NCBI GenBank assembly: GCA_902519835.1 | Contig: CABYLU010000004.1 | Coordinates: 1 to 64,000, forward strand | Direction of reading: 5' to 3' | Length of the DNA: 64,000 nt | Source: an uncultured Pelagibacteraceae bacterium | Lineage (GTDB): Bacteria > Pseudomonadota > Alphaproteobacteria > Pelagibacterales > AG-422-B15 | In this document: piece by piece, positions 18,948-30,000 of the stretch | Layout of the letters: each line of letters starts with the position of its first letter | Numbering within the stretch: the first letter of the stretch is position 1 | Position numbers and translations under genes: made by a program | Notes under the pieces: generated by a model | What the model saw: only the letters and a program-made list of their open reading frames with translations | What the model was told of the DNA's origin: nothing | The model's database searches: none

Positions 18948-19496
18948 CTAATTTGCAGTGAAAATCATGGTAAATTGGCGACCTTCAAGTTTTGGCTCTT
19001 GCTCGATTTTACTTGTCGTACCCATTGTTTCTCGAATTCTTTCCATCAAATTTTCAGCAATATCATGATGTTCGAACTCTCTACCTTTAAATCGGATAGT
19101 GAATTTTACTTTATCGCCTGCAGCGATAAATTTTTGAGCAGCCTTTACCTTGAAGTCGTAATCGTGAACATCAATTCCCGGTCTCATCTTAATTTCTTTA
19201 ATTGTAATTTCTTTTTGTTTTTTCTTGGAGGTACTAGCTTTTTTTTGAGCCTCATATTTAAATTTACCAAAATCAAGAATTTTGCACACAGGGGGGTCAA
19301 CTTGTGGTGATACTTCAACTAAATCAAGGCCTGCATCTGAAGCTTTTAGCATCGCCTCATCAGTATTAACAACCCCTAAGTTGTTACCTTTTTCATCAAT
19401 TAATCTTACAGTGGAAGAAGTTATAAATTCGTTTATACGAAACTTTGGACCTTTAGTAGATAGCTGGGCTCTATTGTTTTTTCTTTGAAGTGCTAT
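18948..19496 (-). CDS. infC: Translation initiation factor IF-3, with an ATA start codon
   Basis: A 182-aa IF-3 of normal length. The N-domain shows RINEFITSSTVRLIDEKGNN (residues 20-40) and GLDLVEVSPQ; the C-domain has KEIKMRPGIDVHDYDFK and ends with RQFTMIF. IF-3 dissociates ribosomes and proofreads start codons. The N-terminal domain only fits if translation begins at ATA (19496), six bases after AAAGGAG; no ATG, GTG or TTG exists there. Rare infC start codons (AUU in E. coli) let IF-3 limit its own synthesis, so the same loop is inferred here. The next ATG (19352) would cut off about 48 residues. Confidence 0.95.
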   Translation of the reverse strand: MALQRKNNRAQLSTKGPKFRINEFITSSTVRLIDEKGNNLGVVNTDEAMLKASDAGLDLVEVSPQVDPPVCKILDFGKFKYEAQKKASTSKKKQKEITIKEIKMRPGIDVHDYDFKVKAAQKFIAAGDKVKFTIRFKGREFEHHDIAENLMERIRETMGTTSKIEQEPKLEGRQFTMIFTAN

Positions 19497-19511
19497 TTTA
19501 ATCTCCTTTGT

Positions 19512-21251
19512 CTATTGATGAGACGGCATCATACATTTTTTTTGAAAAAAATCATTTAATTTTTCAAATTTAATTTTTTCTTGCTTGTCATTACCAAACT
19601 CCCTCAATGTTACAGTATTGTCTTCCATTTCATTCTTACCTAGGATCAATTGATAAGGTATTTTTTTTAGAGAATTTTCTCTAATTTTATAGCTTATCTT
19701 CTCATTTCTTAAGTCCTTTTCAACTCTAATACCATTATTTTTAAGAGATGAAAAAACACTCTCTGCATATTCGTTTATGTCAGAAGTAATCGGCGCTACC
19801 ACAGCCTGAACTGGTGACAACCAAATTGGTAAATTACCAGCGTAATGCTCTATTAAAATTCCAATAAAACGCTCTAAAGATCCAAATAATGCTCTGTGTA
19901 ACATAACCGGATTGTGCTTTAAACCGTCTTCGCCTACATAAGTAGCATCAAGTCTTTCAGGTAAATTTAGATCAACTTGCAACGTTCCACACTGCCATTC
20001 TCTTCCAATTGCATCTTTGAGAATAAATTCTAGTTTCGGACCATAAAATGCTCCTTCACCTGGATTTAGAGTATATTCTAACCCTGTGGCTTCCATTGCC
20101 TCACGAAGAGCAGTCTCAGATTTGTCCCATACATCATCATTGCCGACTCTTTTTTCAGGACGGTCAGAAAATTTAATTGATACATTTTCAAATCCGAAAT
20201 CTTTATAAATACTTAAAACTAGATCGCATACCTTTTTGCTTTCTTCGGTAATTTGGTCTTCAGTACAAAATATATGTGCATCATCTTGTGTAAATGCCCT
20301 GACTCTCATTAAACCATGAAGAGCACCCGATGGCTCATATCTGTGAACTTTTCCAAACTCAGCCACTCTCAAGGGAAGATCTCTGTAACTTTTAAGTCCT
20401 TGTTTATAAACTTGTACCCCTCCAGGACAATTCATTGGCTTAAGAGCATATACTCGATCTTCTCTTGGTTCAGTAGTAAACATATTGTCACCAAATTTTT
20501 CGAGATGCCCTGATTTTACCCATAAGGACTTATCCATTATATCTGGTGTATTAATTTCTTCATACCCAGCCTCTTCTTGTCGCTGACGCATATAATCAAT
20601 AAGTGTCCTAAACAAAGTCCAACCATTGTTATGCCAGAAAACTGAACCTTGAGCTTCCTCTTGAAAATGAAATAAATCTAATTCTCTTCCAAGTTTCCTG
20701 TGGTCTCTTTTTTCAGCTTCTTTAAGTATGTTTAAATGATTATCTAGTTCTTCCTGAGACTCCCAAGCAGTTCCATAAATTCTTTGAAGCATAGGGTTGT
20801 TTGAATCTCCACGCCAATAAGCACCTGCTACTTTAGTCAATTTAAATGCTTTTCCAATTTTACCTGTTGATTCTAGATGAGGCCCCTTGCAAAGATCAAA
20901 CCAGTCACCGTGATAGTATACTTTAAGTTCTTCACTCTCAGGTAAGTCCTTAATAATCTCTACCTTATAGTTCTCTCCCTTATCAGAAAATAGCTTAATC
21001 GCATCTTCCCTGCTCATTACTTTGAATGAAGTCTTTTCGTCACGATTAACAATCTCTTTCATTTTCTTTTCAATAGTTCCAAGATCTTTTTCGGTAAACG
21101 GCTCTTTTCTATCAAAATCATAATAAAAACCATTTTCAATTACTGGACCAATCGTAACTTGCGTATCAGGAAACAACTCCTGTACAGCCATAGCTAAAAC
21201 ATGGGCAGTATCATGTCTTAAAGTATTTATAAATGGTTCGTCGTTACTCAT
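19512..21251 (-). CDS. thrS: Threonyl-tRNA synthetase lacking the N-terminal TGS domain
   Basis: A 579-aa class II synthetase; common ThrRS is about 640. It starts right at the editing domain: HDTAH (residues 14-18) is the HxxxH site and CKGPHL holds the editing cysteine. The core has PMNCPGGVQ, the motif 2 stretch [20 protein letters not shown], and [12 protein letters not shown] (motif 3); the anticodon domain follows. The roughly 62-residue TGS domain is absent, and an in-frame stop lies 12 bp before the ATG, so it is not a start-choice error. It ends 15 bp before the infC start and is 25 bp after a glycosyltransferase gene. Confidence 0.95.
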   Translation of the reverse strand: MSNDEPFINTLRHDTAHVLAMAVQELFPDTQVTIGPVIENGFYYDFDRKEPFTEKDLGTIEKKMKEIVNRDEKTSFKVMSREDAIKLFSDKGENYKVEIIKDLPESEELKVYYHGDWFDLCKGPHLESTGKIGKAFKLTKVAGAYWRGDSNNPMLQRIYGTAWESQEELDNHLNILKEAEKRDHRKLGRELDLFHFQEEAQGSVFWHNNGWTLFRTLIDYMRQRQEEAGYEEINTPDIMDKSLWVKSGHLEKFGDNMFTTEPREDRVYALKPMNCPGGVQVYKQGLKSYRDLPLRVAEFGKVHRYEPSGALHGLMRVRAFTQDDAHIFCTEDQITEESKKVCDLVLSIYKDFGFENVSIKFSDRPEKRVGNDDVWDKSETALREAMEATGLEYTLNPGEGAFYGPKLEFILKDAIGREWQCGTLQVDLNLPERLDATYVGEDGLKHNPVMLHRALFGSLERFIGILIEHYAGNLPIWLSPVQAVVAPITSDINEYAESVFSSLKNNGIRVEKDLRNEKISYKIRENSLKKIPYQLILGKNEMEDNTVTLREFGNDKQEKIKFEKLNDFFQKKCMMPSHQ

Positions 21252-21276
21252 AAGGCTTAAGTATTATATCATCTAT

Positions 21277-22200
21277 CTATAAATGAGAATCTATTTTATC
21301 GAAGACTTCTTCCATACTAATATTTCTTATATTTTTGGAAGAAATTGATAAAAAACTGCCTGTTTCAATACTTACTTTCTCTGGTGTAGTGTGACCGCCA
21401 AATAATGCTAAACCTCTGCATCCTAAGTGAGCAGCTAAGTGTGCAGGTCCTGTATCATTTGAAATTACATATTTTGCGCCAATAAGTAATTTCGCTAATT
21501 GAAAAAAATTTGTTGGCTGATTGTTATGTAAACATAACTTAACATTATATTTTCTTGCTGCATTTATTTCTCCTGGTCCTGGAGCAATAACAATATCCAT
21601 TTCAAATAACTTTGATTTAAGCTTTGAAATGAGCTCTTCATAATAAGGCCAGATTTTTTGATTATGTTTTGTGGAACAAAAAGGAAATAAAACTATGTAA
21701 TTTTTTTTAATTTCAGAAGAAATATGAAAATCATCATCTATCATCCAAGAAACTTGGGGTTTTTCTGCGAACTGCGTATCTATTTTTGATCTTGATAATT
21801 GTAATTTAAATCTTTCTAAAATACTTTTTTTGTCAAATTCTTCTTTTGTTTCGTTAAGTCTTAACATTGTCCTTGAAGAGATCCATTCAGAAGAAGATAG
21901 ATACTTTCGATAAAATTCAGTTCGATGGGAATTTTGTAAATCAAAAATTCTTTCAAATTTATATTTGGTGAAAAATTTCTTCAATTGATATAGGTAGATT
22001 AAATTCCATCGAGACTTCCTCTTATCTAAAATTACTTCATCAATAAAAGGGCACTTACCAAAATAATTATTAAATGCCGGTGTAGTTAAGATATATATTT
22101 TATGTTTTGAGTAATGCTCTCGAATATCTTTCAAACATCCATTTATTTGAATAATATCTCCAAAAGAACCGTGCTTAATTACCAAAATATTCTTAACCAT
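21277..22200 (-). CDS. Glycosyltransferase family 9 (heptosyltransferase-like)
   Basis: A 307-aa GT-B enzyme. The N-terminus ILVIKHGSFGDIIQINGCL is the family-9 motif, and the C-terminal half has SNDTGPAHLAAHLGCRGLALFG, the nucleotide-sugar site. Such enzymes add heptose or related sugars to the LPS core at the cytoplasmic face of the inner membrane. Its start directly follows the upstream glycosyltransferase stop, so the two act in one surface-glycan pathway. Exact sugar unknown. Confidence 0.88.
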   Translation of the reverse strand: MVKNILVIKHGSFGDIIQINGCLKDIREHYSKHKIYILTTPAFNNYFGKCPFIDEVILDKRKSRWNLIYLYQLKKFFTKYKFERIFDLQNSHRTEFYRKYLSSSEWISSRTMLRLNETKEEFDKKSILERFKLQLSRSKIDTQFAEKPQVSWMIDDDFHISSEIKKNYIVLFPFCSTKHNQKIWPYYEELISKLKSKLFEMDIVIAPGPGEINAARKYNVKLCLHNNQPTNFFQLAKLLIGAKYVISNDTGPAHLAAHLGCRGLALFGGHTTPEKVSIETGSFLSISSKNIRNISMEEVFDKIDSHL

Positions 22201-23340
22201 TTAATTTATAACTTCTTTGTAAAAATTTATTGTCTCCTCACACATTTTAATTTTTGAATATTTTTCTCTAACATGTGAAATGCATGCTTCTGAAGTCTTT
22301 TCTGATTTATATTTTTCATTAGAAATTGCATTAATAATTTTTTTGCATAGATCCTCAGCGTTATTATTTTCAAATAAGTAGCCTGTTTCGCCGTCATTCA
22401 CTGTCTCGACTGATCCTCCATGATTTGACGCTATTACAAATTTACCCATTGCTTGGGCCTCGACAGAAATTCTACCAAAAGCTTCTGGATCTGTTGACGC
22501 AGATATTACTAAATCAGCCAAACTATAAAAATTATTCAGATCAGTTCTTGAACCCACAAAATGTAGAGATTTTGCGAGGTTGTGTTCATTTGCAAAATTT
22601 TTTAATGAATTCTTTAGTTTATAATTTTCATCAGGACCAACAAAAATTACCTCGAATTTATGATTTGTTTGTTTAATAATTTTAGAAATTGCTTGAAGAA
22701 GAAGTTTATGTCCCTTCCACTCCGTTATTCTTCCGGCAAGAAGGATCTTAATTGCATCATAATCAATATTGAGTTCATTTATAATTAATTGTACCTGCTG
22801 AGCTTTAACGTTATTTGGATCAAAAAAATTGAGGTCTATGCCTCTGGCAATAGTTCTAATATTATAATTTTTAGTTGGATAACAATTATTTATATGATCA
22901 TTAATAAACTCTGAAATTGCTATTGTTCCATTTGTTTTTAACATAATGGAGTTATAGTACTTTTTTAGTGGATTACTAAAATTGTATGTACCATGAAATG
23001 TAGTAATAAATTTTGTGCCAGTTACAGCGCATGCAAAGTATGAGCTCCATGCAGGCGCTCTACTTCTAGCGTGAACAATTGTAATATTTAGTTTTTTGAT
23101 AAGTTTTATAATTTTAATTATATTAAAAAAGATTTTGATTGGATTTTTAGAGTTAACAGAAGCATAGAAAACTTTTTCATTGTAGTCTTTTACTTCTGAT
23201 GTTTTAGGCCCTGAATGCGTTAGAATATAAGAATTATAGTTCTTCTCTGACAAAAAATTTGCAACATCTACACATCCTTGAGAAGCACCACTTACATCAA
23301 GATTAGGTATTACTTGTAATACGCAAATTTTTGATTGCAT
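22201..23340 (-). CDS. Glycosyltransferase family 4
   Basis: A 379-aa GT-B retaining glycosyltransferase. The N-domain has PNLDVSGASQGCVDVANFLS and HARSRAPAWSS; the C-domain has LLAGRITEWKGHKLL, FVGSRTDLNNFYSLADLVIS and the E-x7-E motif EAFGRISVE. Likely role: a sugar transfer in LPS core or capsule synthesis, paired with the family-9 enzyme immediately downstream. It is the first gene of the leftward run that continues into thrS and diverges from the hydrolase gene 40 bp away. Confidence 0.88.
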   Translation of the reverse strand: MQSKICVLQVIPNLDVSGASQGCVDVANFLSEKNYNSYILTHSGPKTSEVKDYNEKVFYASVNSKNPIKIFFNIIKIIKLIKKLNITIVHARSRAPAWSSYFACAVTGTKFITTFHGTYNFSNPLKKYYNSIMLKTNGTIAISEFINDHINNCYPTKNYNIRTIARGIDLNFFDPNNVKAQQVQLIINELNIDYDAIKILLAGRITEWKGHKLLLQAISKIIKQTNHKFEVIFVGPDENYKLKNSLKNFANEHNLAKSLHFVGSRTDLNNFYSLADLVISASTDPEAFGRISVEAQAMGKFVIASNHGGSVETVNDGETGYLFENNNAEDLCKKIINAISNEKYKSEKTSEACISHVREKYSKIKMCEETINFYKEVIN

Positions 23341-23380
23341 ATAGTATTTCTAATAGTTAAATGATGAATAGTAAATCATT

Positions 23381-24127
23381 ATGCAAAATAAAATTAGTTA
23401 CATTAATTCTTCTTTTGATGAACAAATCGCTTATTCAAAAGATGATCTTAAATCGCGAACAACAATTTTCTTTTTTGGAGGATATAGCTCAAGCATGGAT
23501 GGAACTAAGGCAACTGCTTTGAGTAAATGGTGCATTGAAAATAAATTGAATTTTTTGAGATTTGACTATTCTGGTCATGGCGTGTCAAAGGGTAAATTTG
23601 AAGATGGCGGAATTAGTAAGTGGTCAATAGAAGCGAGTGAAATATTTGAAAAATTTAAATCAAATAAAAATATTATTATTGGTTCGAGTATGGGTGGATG
23701 GATTTCTTTGATCGTATCTAAGCAAAAATCAAATTATGTGCATGGTCTAGTAGGTATAGCATCAGCACCAGATTTTGTTGTAGGTGAATGGAATAGGCTA
23801 AGTGTTGAACAAAAAAAACAAATTAAGTCTGAAGGTAAAATTATAATTAATTGGGATAAGTACGCTGAAGATTACACCATAACTTATAAATTTCTCGAAG
23901 ATGGAAAAAAAAATATGCTCTTAACAAAGCCAATAGATATCTCTTGTCCTGTAAGGCTTCTTCATGGAAGGAAAGATCAGGTAGTAAGTTTTACAACCTC
24001 TGAGAAAATTATTGAATTATTGGAAAGTAAAAATAAAAAACTGACAATTATTGAAGATGGAGATCATAGTCTTTCAAGAGAAACTGATCTAAATACTTTA
24101 TACAAAAATATCGAAGAATTATTATAA
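23381..24127 (+). CDS. Alpha/beta hydrolase (carboxylesterase-type)
   Basis: A 248-aa cytoplasmic alpha/beta hydrolase without a signal peptide. The nucleophile elbow is IIGSSMGGW (Ser near residue 107), the acid is in LLHGRKDQVV and the His in EDGDHSLSR, so the catalytic triad is complete. The lid is short. Homologous groups are annotated as palmitoyl-thioesterase-like or esterase proteins; the substrate is unknown. Its stop overlaps the next ATG by one base. Confidence 0.82.
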   Translation: MQNKISYINSSFDEQIAYSKDDLKSRTTIFFFGGYSSSMDGTKATALSKWCIENKLNFLRFDYSGHGVSKGKFEDGGISKWSIEASEIFEKFKSNKNIIIGSSMGGWISLIVSKQKSNYVHGLVGIASAPDFVVGEWNRLSVEQKKQIKSEGKIIINWDKYAEDYTITYKFLEDGKKNMLLTKPIDISCPVRLLHGRKDQVVSFTTSEKIIELLESKNKKLTIIEDGDHSLSRETDLNTLYKNIEELL

Positions 24128-25017
24128 TGAATTCAACTCTTAATAATTATTCACTTTTGGTATTTCTTGGTGCTGTTTGGGGAGCCTCTTTTGTAGCAAT
24201 AAAGTTTTGCAACTTTATGTTTAATCCAATTGAAATAGGGTTTTTTAGAACATTTATTGGGGCGATTTTTCTTCTTCTAGCAGTTCTATATAGAGCAGGA
24301 AACCTTCAGCTTTTCAAAGAAAATACTTATACTTACGCAATCATTGGACTATTTAACGCCGCTATCCCTTTCACTTTGATCCCTTACGGATTATTAACTC
24401 TGCCTAGCAACATAGGTGTTATTATAATGTCAGCTAACCCTTTTCTTGCATTGATATTGGCACATTATTTTACAGATGATGAAAAATTAAACCTTAGAAA
24501 AATGATAGGAACTATAATTGGTTTTTCTGGAGTTGTGTTCGCGGTTGGCGTGCAAGTTTTTGTAACTGATATGTCAAGTTTTATCGGCGCTTTAGCGATT
24601 TATTTAGCAGGTTGTTCATATGTGGTATCAAATTTAATTATTCGAAAAGTTTCAAACTTGCCTTCCGATATGGTTACGATGAATACGCTCGCATGGGGAA
24701 GTATATGGCTTATTCCATTGATGCTATTATTTGCTGAACCAATAAATTATGAAATGAATCTTACAGCGATATCTGCATTATTTTATTTAGGTATAATTCC
24801 AACTGGCCTAGCATTTAGTCTGAGACAAATATTGATTAGAACTGCAGGAACTACTTTCATGATGCAGGTGGCATATTTAATTCCTGTATTTGGAATATTT
24901 TATGGCTGGGCATTAATGAATGAACCACTGAAATTTTCATTATTAATTGGCGTTATACTTGTAGTAATTGGGATCGCAATTAGTAGATTACAAGTTGAGT
25001 CGAATACAGGAATTTAA
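24127..25017 (+). CDS. EamA family (DMT) transporter
   Basis: A 296-aa inner-membrane transporter with two EamA repeats of about five segments each. The first repeat begins FLGAVWGASFVAIKF and the second begins near SFIGALAIYLAGCSYVVSN. Family members usually export amino acids or other metabolites. It is translationally coupled to the hydrolase upstream (shared base), and its stop overlaps convergently the SDR gene by 4 bp. Substrate unknown. Confidence 0.87.
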   Translation: MNSTLNNYSLLVFLGAVWGASFVAIKFCNFMFNPIEIGFFRTFIGAIFLLLAVLYRAGNLQLFKENTYTYAIIGLFNAAIPFTLIPYGLLTLPSNIGVIIMSANPFLALILAHYFTDDEKLNLRKMIGTIIGFSGVVFAVGVQVFVTDMSSFIGALAIYLAGCSYVVSNLIIRKVSNLPSDMVTMNTLAWGSIWLIPLMLLFAEPINYEMNLTAISALFYLGIIPTGLAFSLRQILIRTAGTTFMMQVAYLIPVFGIFYGWALMNEPLKFSLLIGVILVVIGIAISRLQVESNTGI

Positions 25018-25862
25018 TTATTTAAATTAATTATTTGATTATAACCTTCTTTATATGAGGGATATTCTAAAATAATACCAAATTCTTCTTTGATAAGCCT
25101 GTTGCTCACTTTTTTATTTTCAGAAAAAAAACTTTCTATTTGTTCTTTTTTACTTAACGTCTCATAAAGAACTTCATTGGGTATAGTAATTGAAATCTTT
25201 TTTGAAATATAGTCAATCACATCATCAAGAGTCGACGGACAGTCGTCAGCAATATTGTATATAGAAATAGGATTCGGTTTGTTCATTGAAGCTAAAATAA
25301 TATTTGTTAAATCATTGATGTATATTCTTGAAAAATAATGTCCCTTTTTTATTATTCTTGTGAAATTTCGAGATTGAATTCTCCCAAGGATATTTCTTTC
25401 TGGTCCATATATTCCAGCAATTCTAAAAATATGTAAGGGTAGATTATATTTTTTAGATAACTGATACCACTGATCCTCTGCAAGCTGGCGGTTAATTCCT
25501 CTTTTAGACTTAGTGAGTAATCTTGAGGTTTCACTCACAAATTGACCGTCATGATCGCCATAAACACTTGTAGCAGATAAGTAGCCAATCCATTTAAGAT
25601 TAACTAATTCATGTAAATTAAAATTTATGTTTTTTAAAAAAATATCACCACTTTGATCCGGTGGCACAGATATAATTAAATGAGTTATTTCATTTTTATA
25701 TTTTTCGAGAATATTTGGAGTCTTTAAAGGGTCAATGATTCGAATATTTTTTTGATTAATTTGTGAACTATTTAGACTTCGAGATGTTGCAAAAATTTCT
25801 TGATTACTTACCTTGCTTGCGAGATGTTTGGCTGTATATCCATAACCAAATATAAAGATCAT
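25014..25862 (-). CDS. NAD(P)-dependent epimerase/dehydratase-like protein (atypical SDR)
   Basis: A 282-aa Rossmann-fold protein. FIFGYGYTAKHL at the N-terminus is the dinucleotide-binding turn and YLSATSVYGDHDG is the extended-SDR strand ending in a Tyr-Gly pair. The usual YxxxK catalytic pair is not evident, which is typical of the YeeZ-like atypical group. It lies 4 bp after queG, at the end of the gltD-gltB-queG run. Function unknown. Confidence 0.78.
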   Translation of the reverse strand: MIFIFGYGYTAKHLASKVSNQEIFATSRSLNSSQINQKNIRIIDPLKTPNILEKYKNEITHLIISVPPDQSGDIFLKNINFNLHELVNLKWIGYLSATSVYGDHDGQFVSETSRLLTKSKRGINRQLAEDQWYQLSKKYNLPLHIFRIAGIYGPERNILGRIQSRNFTRIIKKGHYFSRIYINDLTNIILASMNKPNPISIYNIADDCPSTLDDVIDYISKKISITIPNEVLYETLSKKEQIESFFSENKKVSNRLIKEEFGIILEYPSYKEGYNQIINLNN

Positions 25863-25866
25863 AAGT

Positions 25867-27042
25867 TTAATTCAACCATTCTTCTTGGACATTTTTATTT
25901 TTTTCAAGAGCAAAATATTTTTTTTTATAGTTTTCAATATGATTACTATCGATCAATTGCTTTAATGACCAAATAGCCATTGCTCTTACAGTAGAAGATT
26001 CATCTTCTAAAAGTGCCTCGATATCTTTCTTATATTTTTTTTCTTTACTATTTCCTACTGCGATTAATACATTTCTTAAAAATCTATCTCTGCCGATCCT
26101 TTTAATACTCGATTTAGAAAACTTTTTTCTGAAATCTTCATCTGTTAAACTTAAAAATTCACCTAAATCAGGCTTGATAAGATCATCTCTCGGATAAAAA
26201 CTAATTTCTTTAGATTTTTTTGCAAATTTATTCCAGGGGCAAACTGCTAAACAATCATCACAACCATAAATTCTATTTCCAATTAGTTTTCTCATATTTT
26301 TATCTATAATTCCTTTATGTTCTATTGTGAGATATGAAATACATTTAGTAGCATCTAATTTGTAAGGCTCAACAATTGCATTAGTTGGGCATATATCAAT
26401 ACAGTTTGTACATGAACCACAATGATCAATTTCTGGATGAGTATTATTTATTTTAATATCAACAAAAATTGATGAAAGAAATAACCATGATCCAAAGTCT
26501 TTTGAAACTAGATTTGTATGCTTGCCTTGCCAACCAATGCCACCTTTCATAGAAATAGGCTTTTCCATAACAGGAGCTGTATCCACAAAGTATTTAAAAC
26601 TACAATTAAACAACTTTGAAATTTTAAATGAAAGACTTTTCAATTTTTTTTTAATAATTTTATGATAATCAGAATTTCTTGAATAAACAGAAATTATACC
26701 CTTATTTTTTTCAGATAATAACTCAAGCGAATTACATTCAAAGTGATAGTTGATCCCAAGAACAATTATTGACTGAGCTTCATCCCACAAAACATTTGGA
26801 TTTGATCTACAATTAGATCTTTTCTCCATCCATGCCATTTCACCATGATGATTTTTTTCCAAGAACTCATCTAGTTCTTTTTTAAAATCCAAGTTCGGGT
26901 TTATATCTACAACACCAAAAGTATCAAAACCATGCTGCTCTATTAATTTTTTTAGTTCATTACTTTTATCTAGTTGACTTTCTTCAACTGATCTTTGAAG
27001 CCTAATGGCTGAGGAAGAATGTTTACTATCTCTTTTGGACAT
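25867..27042 (-). CDS. queG: Epoxyqueuosine reductase
   Basis: A 391-aa cobalamin and iron-sulfur enzyme that makes the last step of queuosine in tRNA. Two 4Fe-4S motifs are visible: CGSCTNCIDICP and CDDCLAVCPWNKFAK, followed by a HEAT-like C-terminus (SSTVRAMAIWSLKQ). The catalytic Asp region is CSFKYFVDTAPVMEK. The only ATG that gives a full N-terminus is at 27042, which overlaps the end of gltB by 73 bp; there is no GTG or TTG between. The first 30 residues have no match to the usual family start, so the true start may be non-standard. Confidence 0.9.
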   Translation of the reverse strand: MSKRDSKHSSSAIRLQRSVEESQLDKSNELKKLIEQHGFDTFGVVDINPNLDFKKELDEFLEKNHHGEMAWMEKRSNCRSNPNVLWDEAQSIIVLGINYHFECNSLELLSEKNKGIISVYSRNSDYHKIIKKKLKSLSFKISKLFNCSFKYFVDTAPVMEKPISMKGGIGWQGKHTNLVSKDFGSWLFLSSIFVDIKINNTHPEIDHCGSCTNCIDICPTNAIVEPYKLDATKCISYLTIEHKGIIDKNMRKLIGNRIYGCDDCLAVCPWNKFAKKSKEISFYPRDDLIKPDLGEFLSLTDEDFRKKFSKSSIKRIGRDRFLRNVLIAVGNSKEKKYKKDIEALLEDESSTVRAMAIWSLKQLIDSNHIENYKKKYFALEKNKNVQEEWLN

Positions 27043-30000
27043 ACGTGTATAAATTTTTGTATTTCAGTTTGCCAATTGTCTAATATGCTCTTCGCGTGAA
27101 GACTTCCCGTATTTTGATAATGTGAAAGAATAATTTGGTTAAGTTCATTTGTCCAATAATCAGATACTAAAGTATCAAAAATTAGAGTTTCAGCGTTAAC
27201 TCTCTGATTAAATTTTTTATCCTCATCATAAATAAAAGCCATGCCTCCTGTCATTCCCGCTCCAAAATTATCTCCTGTTTTTCCAAGCACAACAACAGTG
27301 CCGCCAGTCATGTACTCACAGCCATTAGAACCACATCCTTCTACAACGGTAATCGCCCCTGAATTCCTAACGGCAAACCGCTCACCTGCTTGCCCAGCGG
27401 CATATAACTCTCCTGAAGTAGCGCCGTACAGGACTGTATTGCCGATTATTGTATTTTCATTTGTAACTAAATTACTATTCTTATGAGGTCGAATTGAAAT
27501 GGTTGCACCAGATAAACCTTTACCAACATAATCATTTGAGTCTCCATAAAGATTTATTTTTAGTCCTTTAATAGCAAAAGCCCCTAGCGACTGACCCGCT
27601 GACCCCGTTAGATTGATGGTTAAATGCTCTTTATTAACTTCTTTATCTTTGAAGGTTCTGTATATAGTCGAAGATAATCTTGTACCAACAGCTCTATCGG
27701 TATTTCTAATAGGATAGTTTAGTTCAGTTTTTTGACCTGTTTGTAAAAATTTAGATGCATCCTCAATAATTTTTTGGTCAAGTGTTGACCCAACGTCATT
27801 GATAATGGAGTGGCTAAAGTATTCTACGTTTGGATCCTTTTCGGCTTGAATAAGCAATGAATTAAGGTCTAAGTCATCTAAATGAGTTGATCCCCTTGAT
27901 ATTTGATACAAAAGGTCAGTTCTTCCAATGATTTCGTTTAGGCTTTTGAATCCAAGTTTTGCTAGGATTTCTCTTACCTCTTCAGCTATATAACTAAAAA
28001 GGTTAACCACTTTTTCAGGGCTACCTGAAAATCTTGCTCTTAAGTCCTCATCTTGAGTACAAACTCCAACTGGACATGTGTTTGAGTGACATTGCCTTAC
28101 CATTATACAACCCATTGCAACAAGTGAAGTTGTGCCAACACCAAACTCCTCGGCACCCATAATTGCAGCAATTACAACGTCACGACCTGTTTTAATACCT
28201 CCATCAGTTCTAAGCACAACGTTTTGCCTTAAGCCGTTAAGTGTCAAAACTTGATTCACTTCTGTTAAGCCCATTTCCCACGGGATACCGGCGTATTTAA
28301 TACTTGTTTGAGGACTTGCTCCAGTTCCACCATTATGTCCTGAAATTAAAATGACGTCAGCTTTAGCCTTCGCAACACCTGCCGCTATTGTTCCAATTCC
28401 TGATGACGCTACAAGCTTTACACAAACTCTGGCATCTGGGTTTGCCTGTTTAAGATCATAAATAAGTTGAGCAAGATCTTCTATCGAATAAATATCGTGA
28501 TGTGGGGGAGGGCTGATTAGTGTAACACCTTCTGTTGAGTGACGAAGCTTGGCTATCTCAGCAGTTACTTTAAATCCAGGAAGCTGACCACCCTCACCTG
28601 GCTTAGCTCCTTGTGCTATTTTAATTTCTATTTCCTCACAGTTATTTAAATATTCAGTTGTTACACCAAACCTTGCGGAAGCTACTTGTTTTACTCTTGA
28701 GTTAGCACTGTCTCCATTATTGAGAGGCTTCGATCTTTCAATCGATTCACCGCCTTCGCCTGAACAAGAAGCACCTCCAATCCGGTTCATTGCTATTGCT
28801 AGTGTTTCATGGGCCTCCTTTGAAAGTGCTCCATGTGACATACTACCTGTACCGAAGCGCTTTCTGATAGACGTTATTGATTCTACTTCGCTTAATTCGA
28901 TTGAACTTTCACTTTCTTTAAACTCGAGCAAATCTCTAATATTGATTGGAGCGAAGTTGCTCATGGAGTTTGAATATTTTTTAAACATCTCATAAGAGTC
29001 ATCTGCCACTGCTGTTTGTAGAAGGTGTATCAACTTCCCTTCATAAGCATGAGTTTCACCACCGTTTCTGTACCGATATATACCACCAATTGGCAATGTT
29101 TGTACGCTATCCGAATACGCATAATTATGAAGATCGGTTAGTTTTTTTTCAATTCCGGATAAACCAATGCCAGACATACGACTTTGTACACCTAGGAAAT
29201 ATTCATTAACCATTGAACGGCTTAAGCCAACAGCTTCAAAATTAAATCCGCCCCTGTAAGCACTGATAACTGAAATTCCAAGCTTAGACATAACCTTGAG
29301 TAAGCCTTGGTCTACTGCTTTTTTATATCGCTCAACACATTCCTCGTAAGATAGATTTCCAAAGAGTCCTTTTTGTTGTCTTTCATAAATGCAGTCCAAT
29401 GCTAAGTAAGGGTTTACGGTCGTGGCGCCAACACCAATAAGTACAGCAAAGTAATGAGTATCCAGACACTCTGCAGACCTTACGTGCAATGATACAAAAG
29501 ATCTTATACCTTTACGTGTCAAATCTGTGTGAACTGCAGCGGTGATCAATATCATTGGTAAAGATAATTTGTCGTGGTCCGCACTAATATCAGACAGTAC
29601 GATATGAGACTTTCCGCTTAAAACTGCAGTCTCAGACTCGAATTGAATACGCTTTATTTCCTCTTTTAAATTAAAATTATCCTTATGAACTGTACAATCA
29701 ATTACAGTTGTAGATTCTTTTCCCCGAGCAGAAATCTTTTTGAACAACCCATTTGTTATAAATGGACTATCAATTACAAAAACATTTTCTTCATAAGGAT
29801 TAGGAGATAGAATATCTTGTAAATTTCCAAATCGAGTTTTTAAACTCATTCTGCTTTGCTCTCTTAGACTATCAATTGGAGGGTTTGTTACCTGACTAAA
29901 CTTTTGTCTAAAAAAATGAGATAATGGCCGATACTTGTCCGATAATACTGCAACAGGAGTATCATCACCCATGCTTCCAGTAGATTCCTTGGCATCACTC

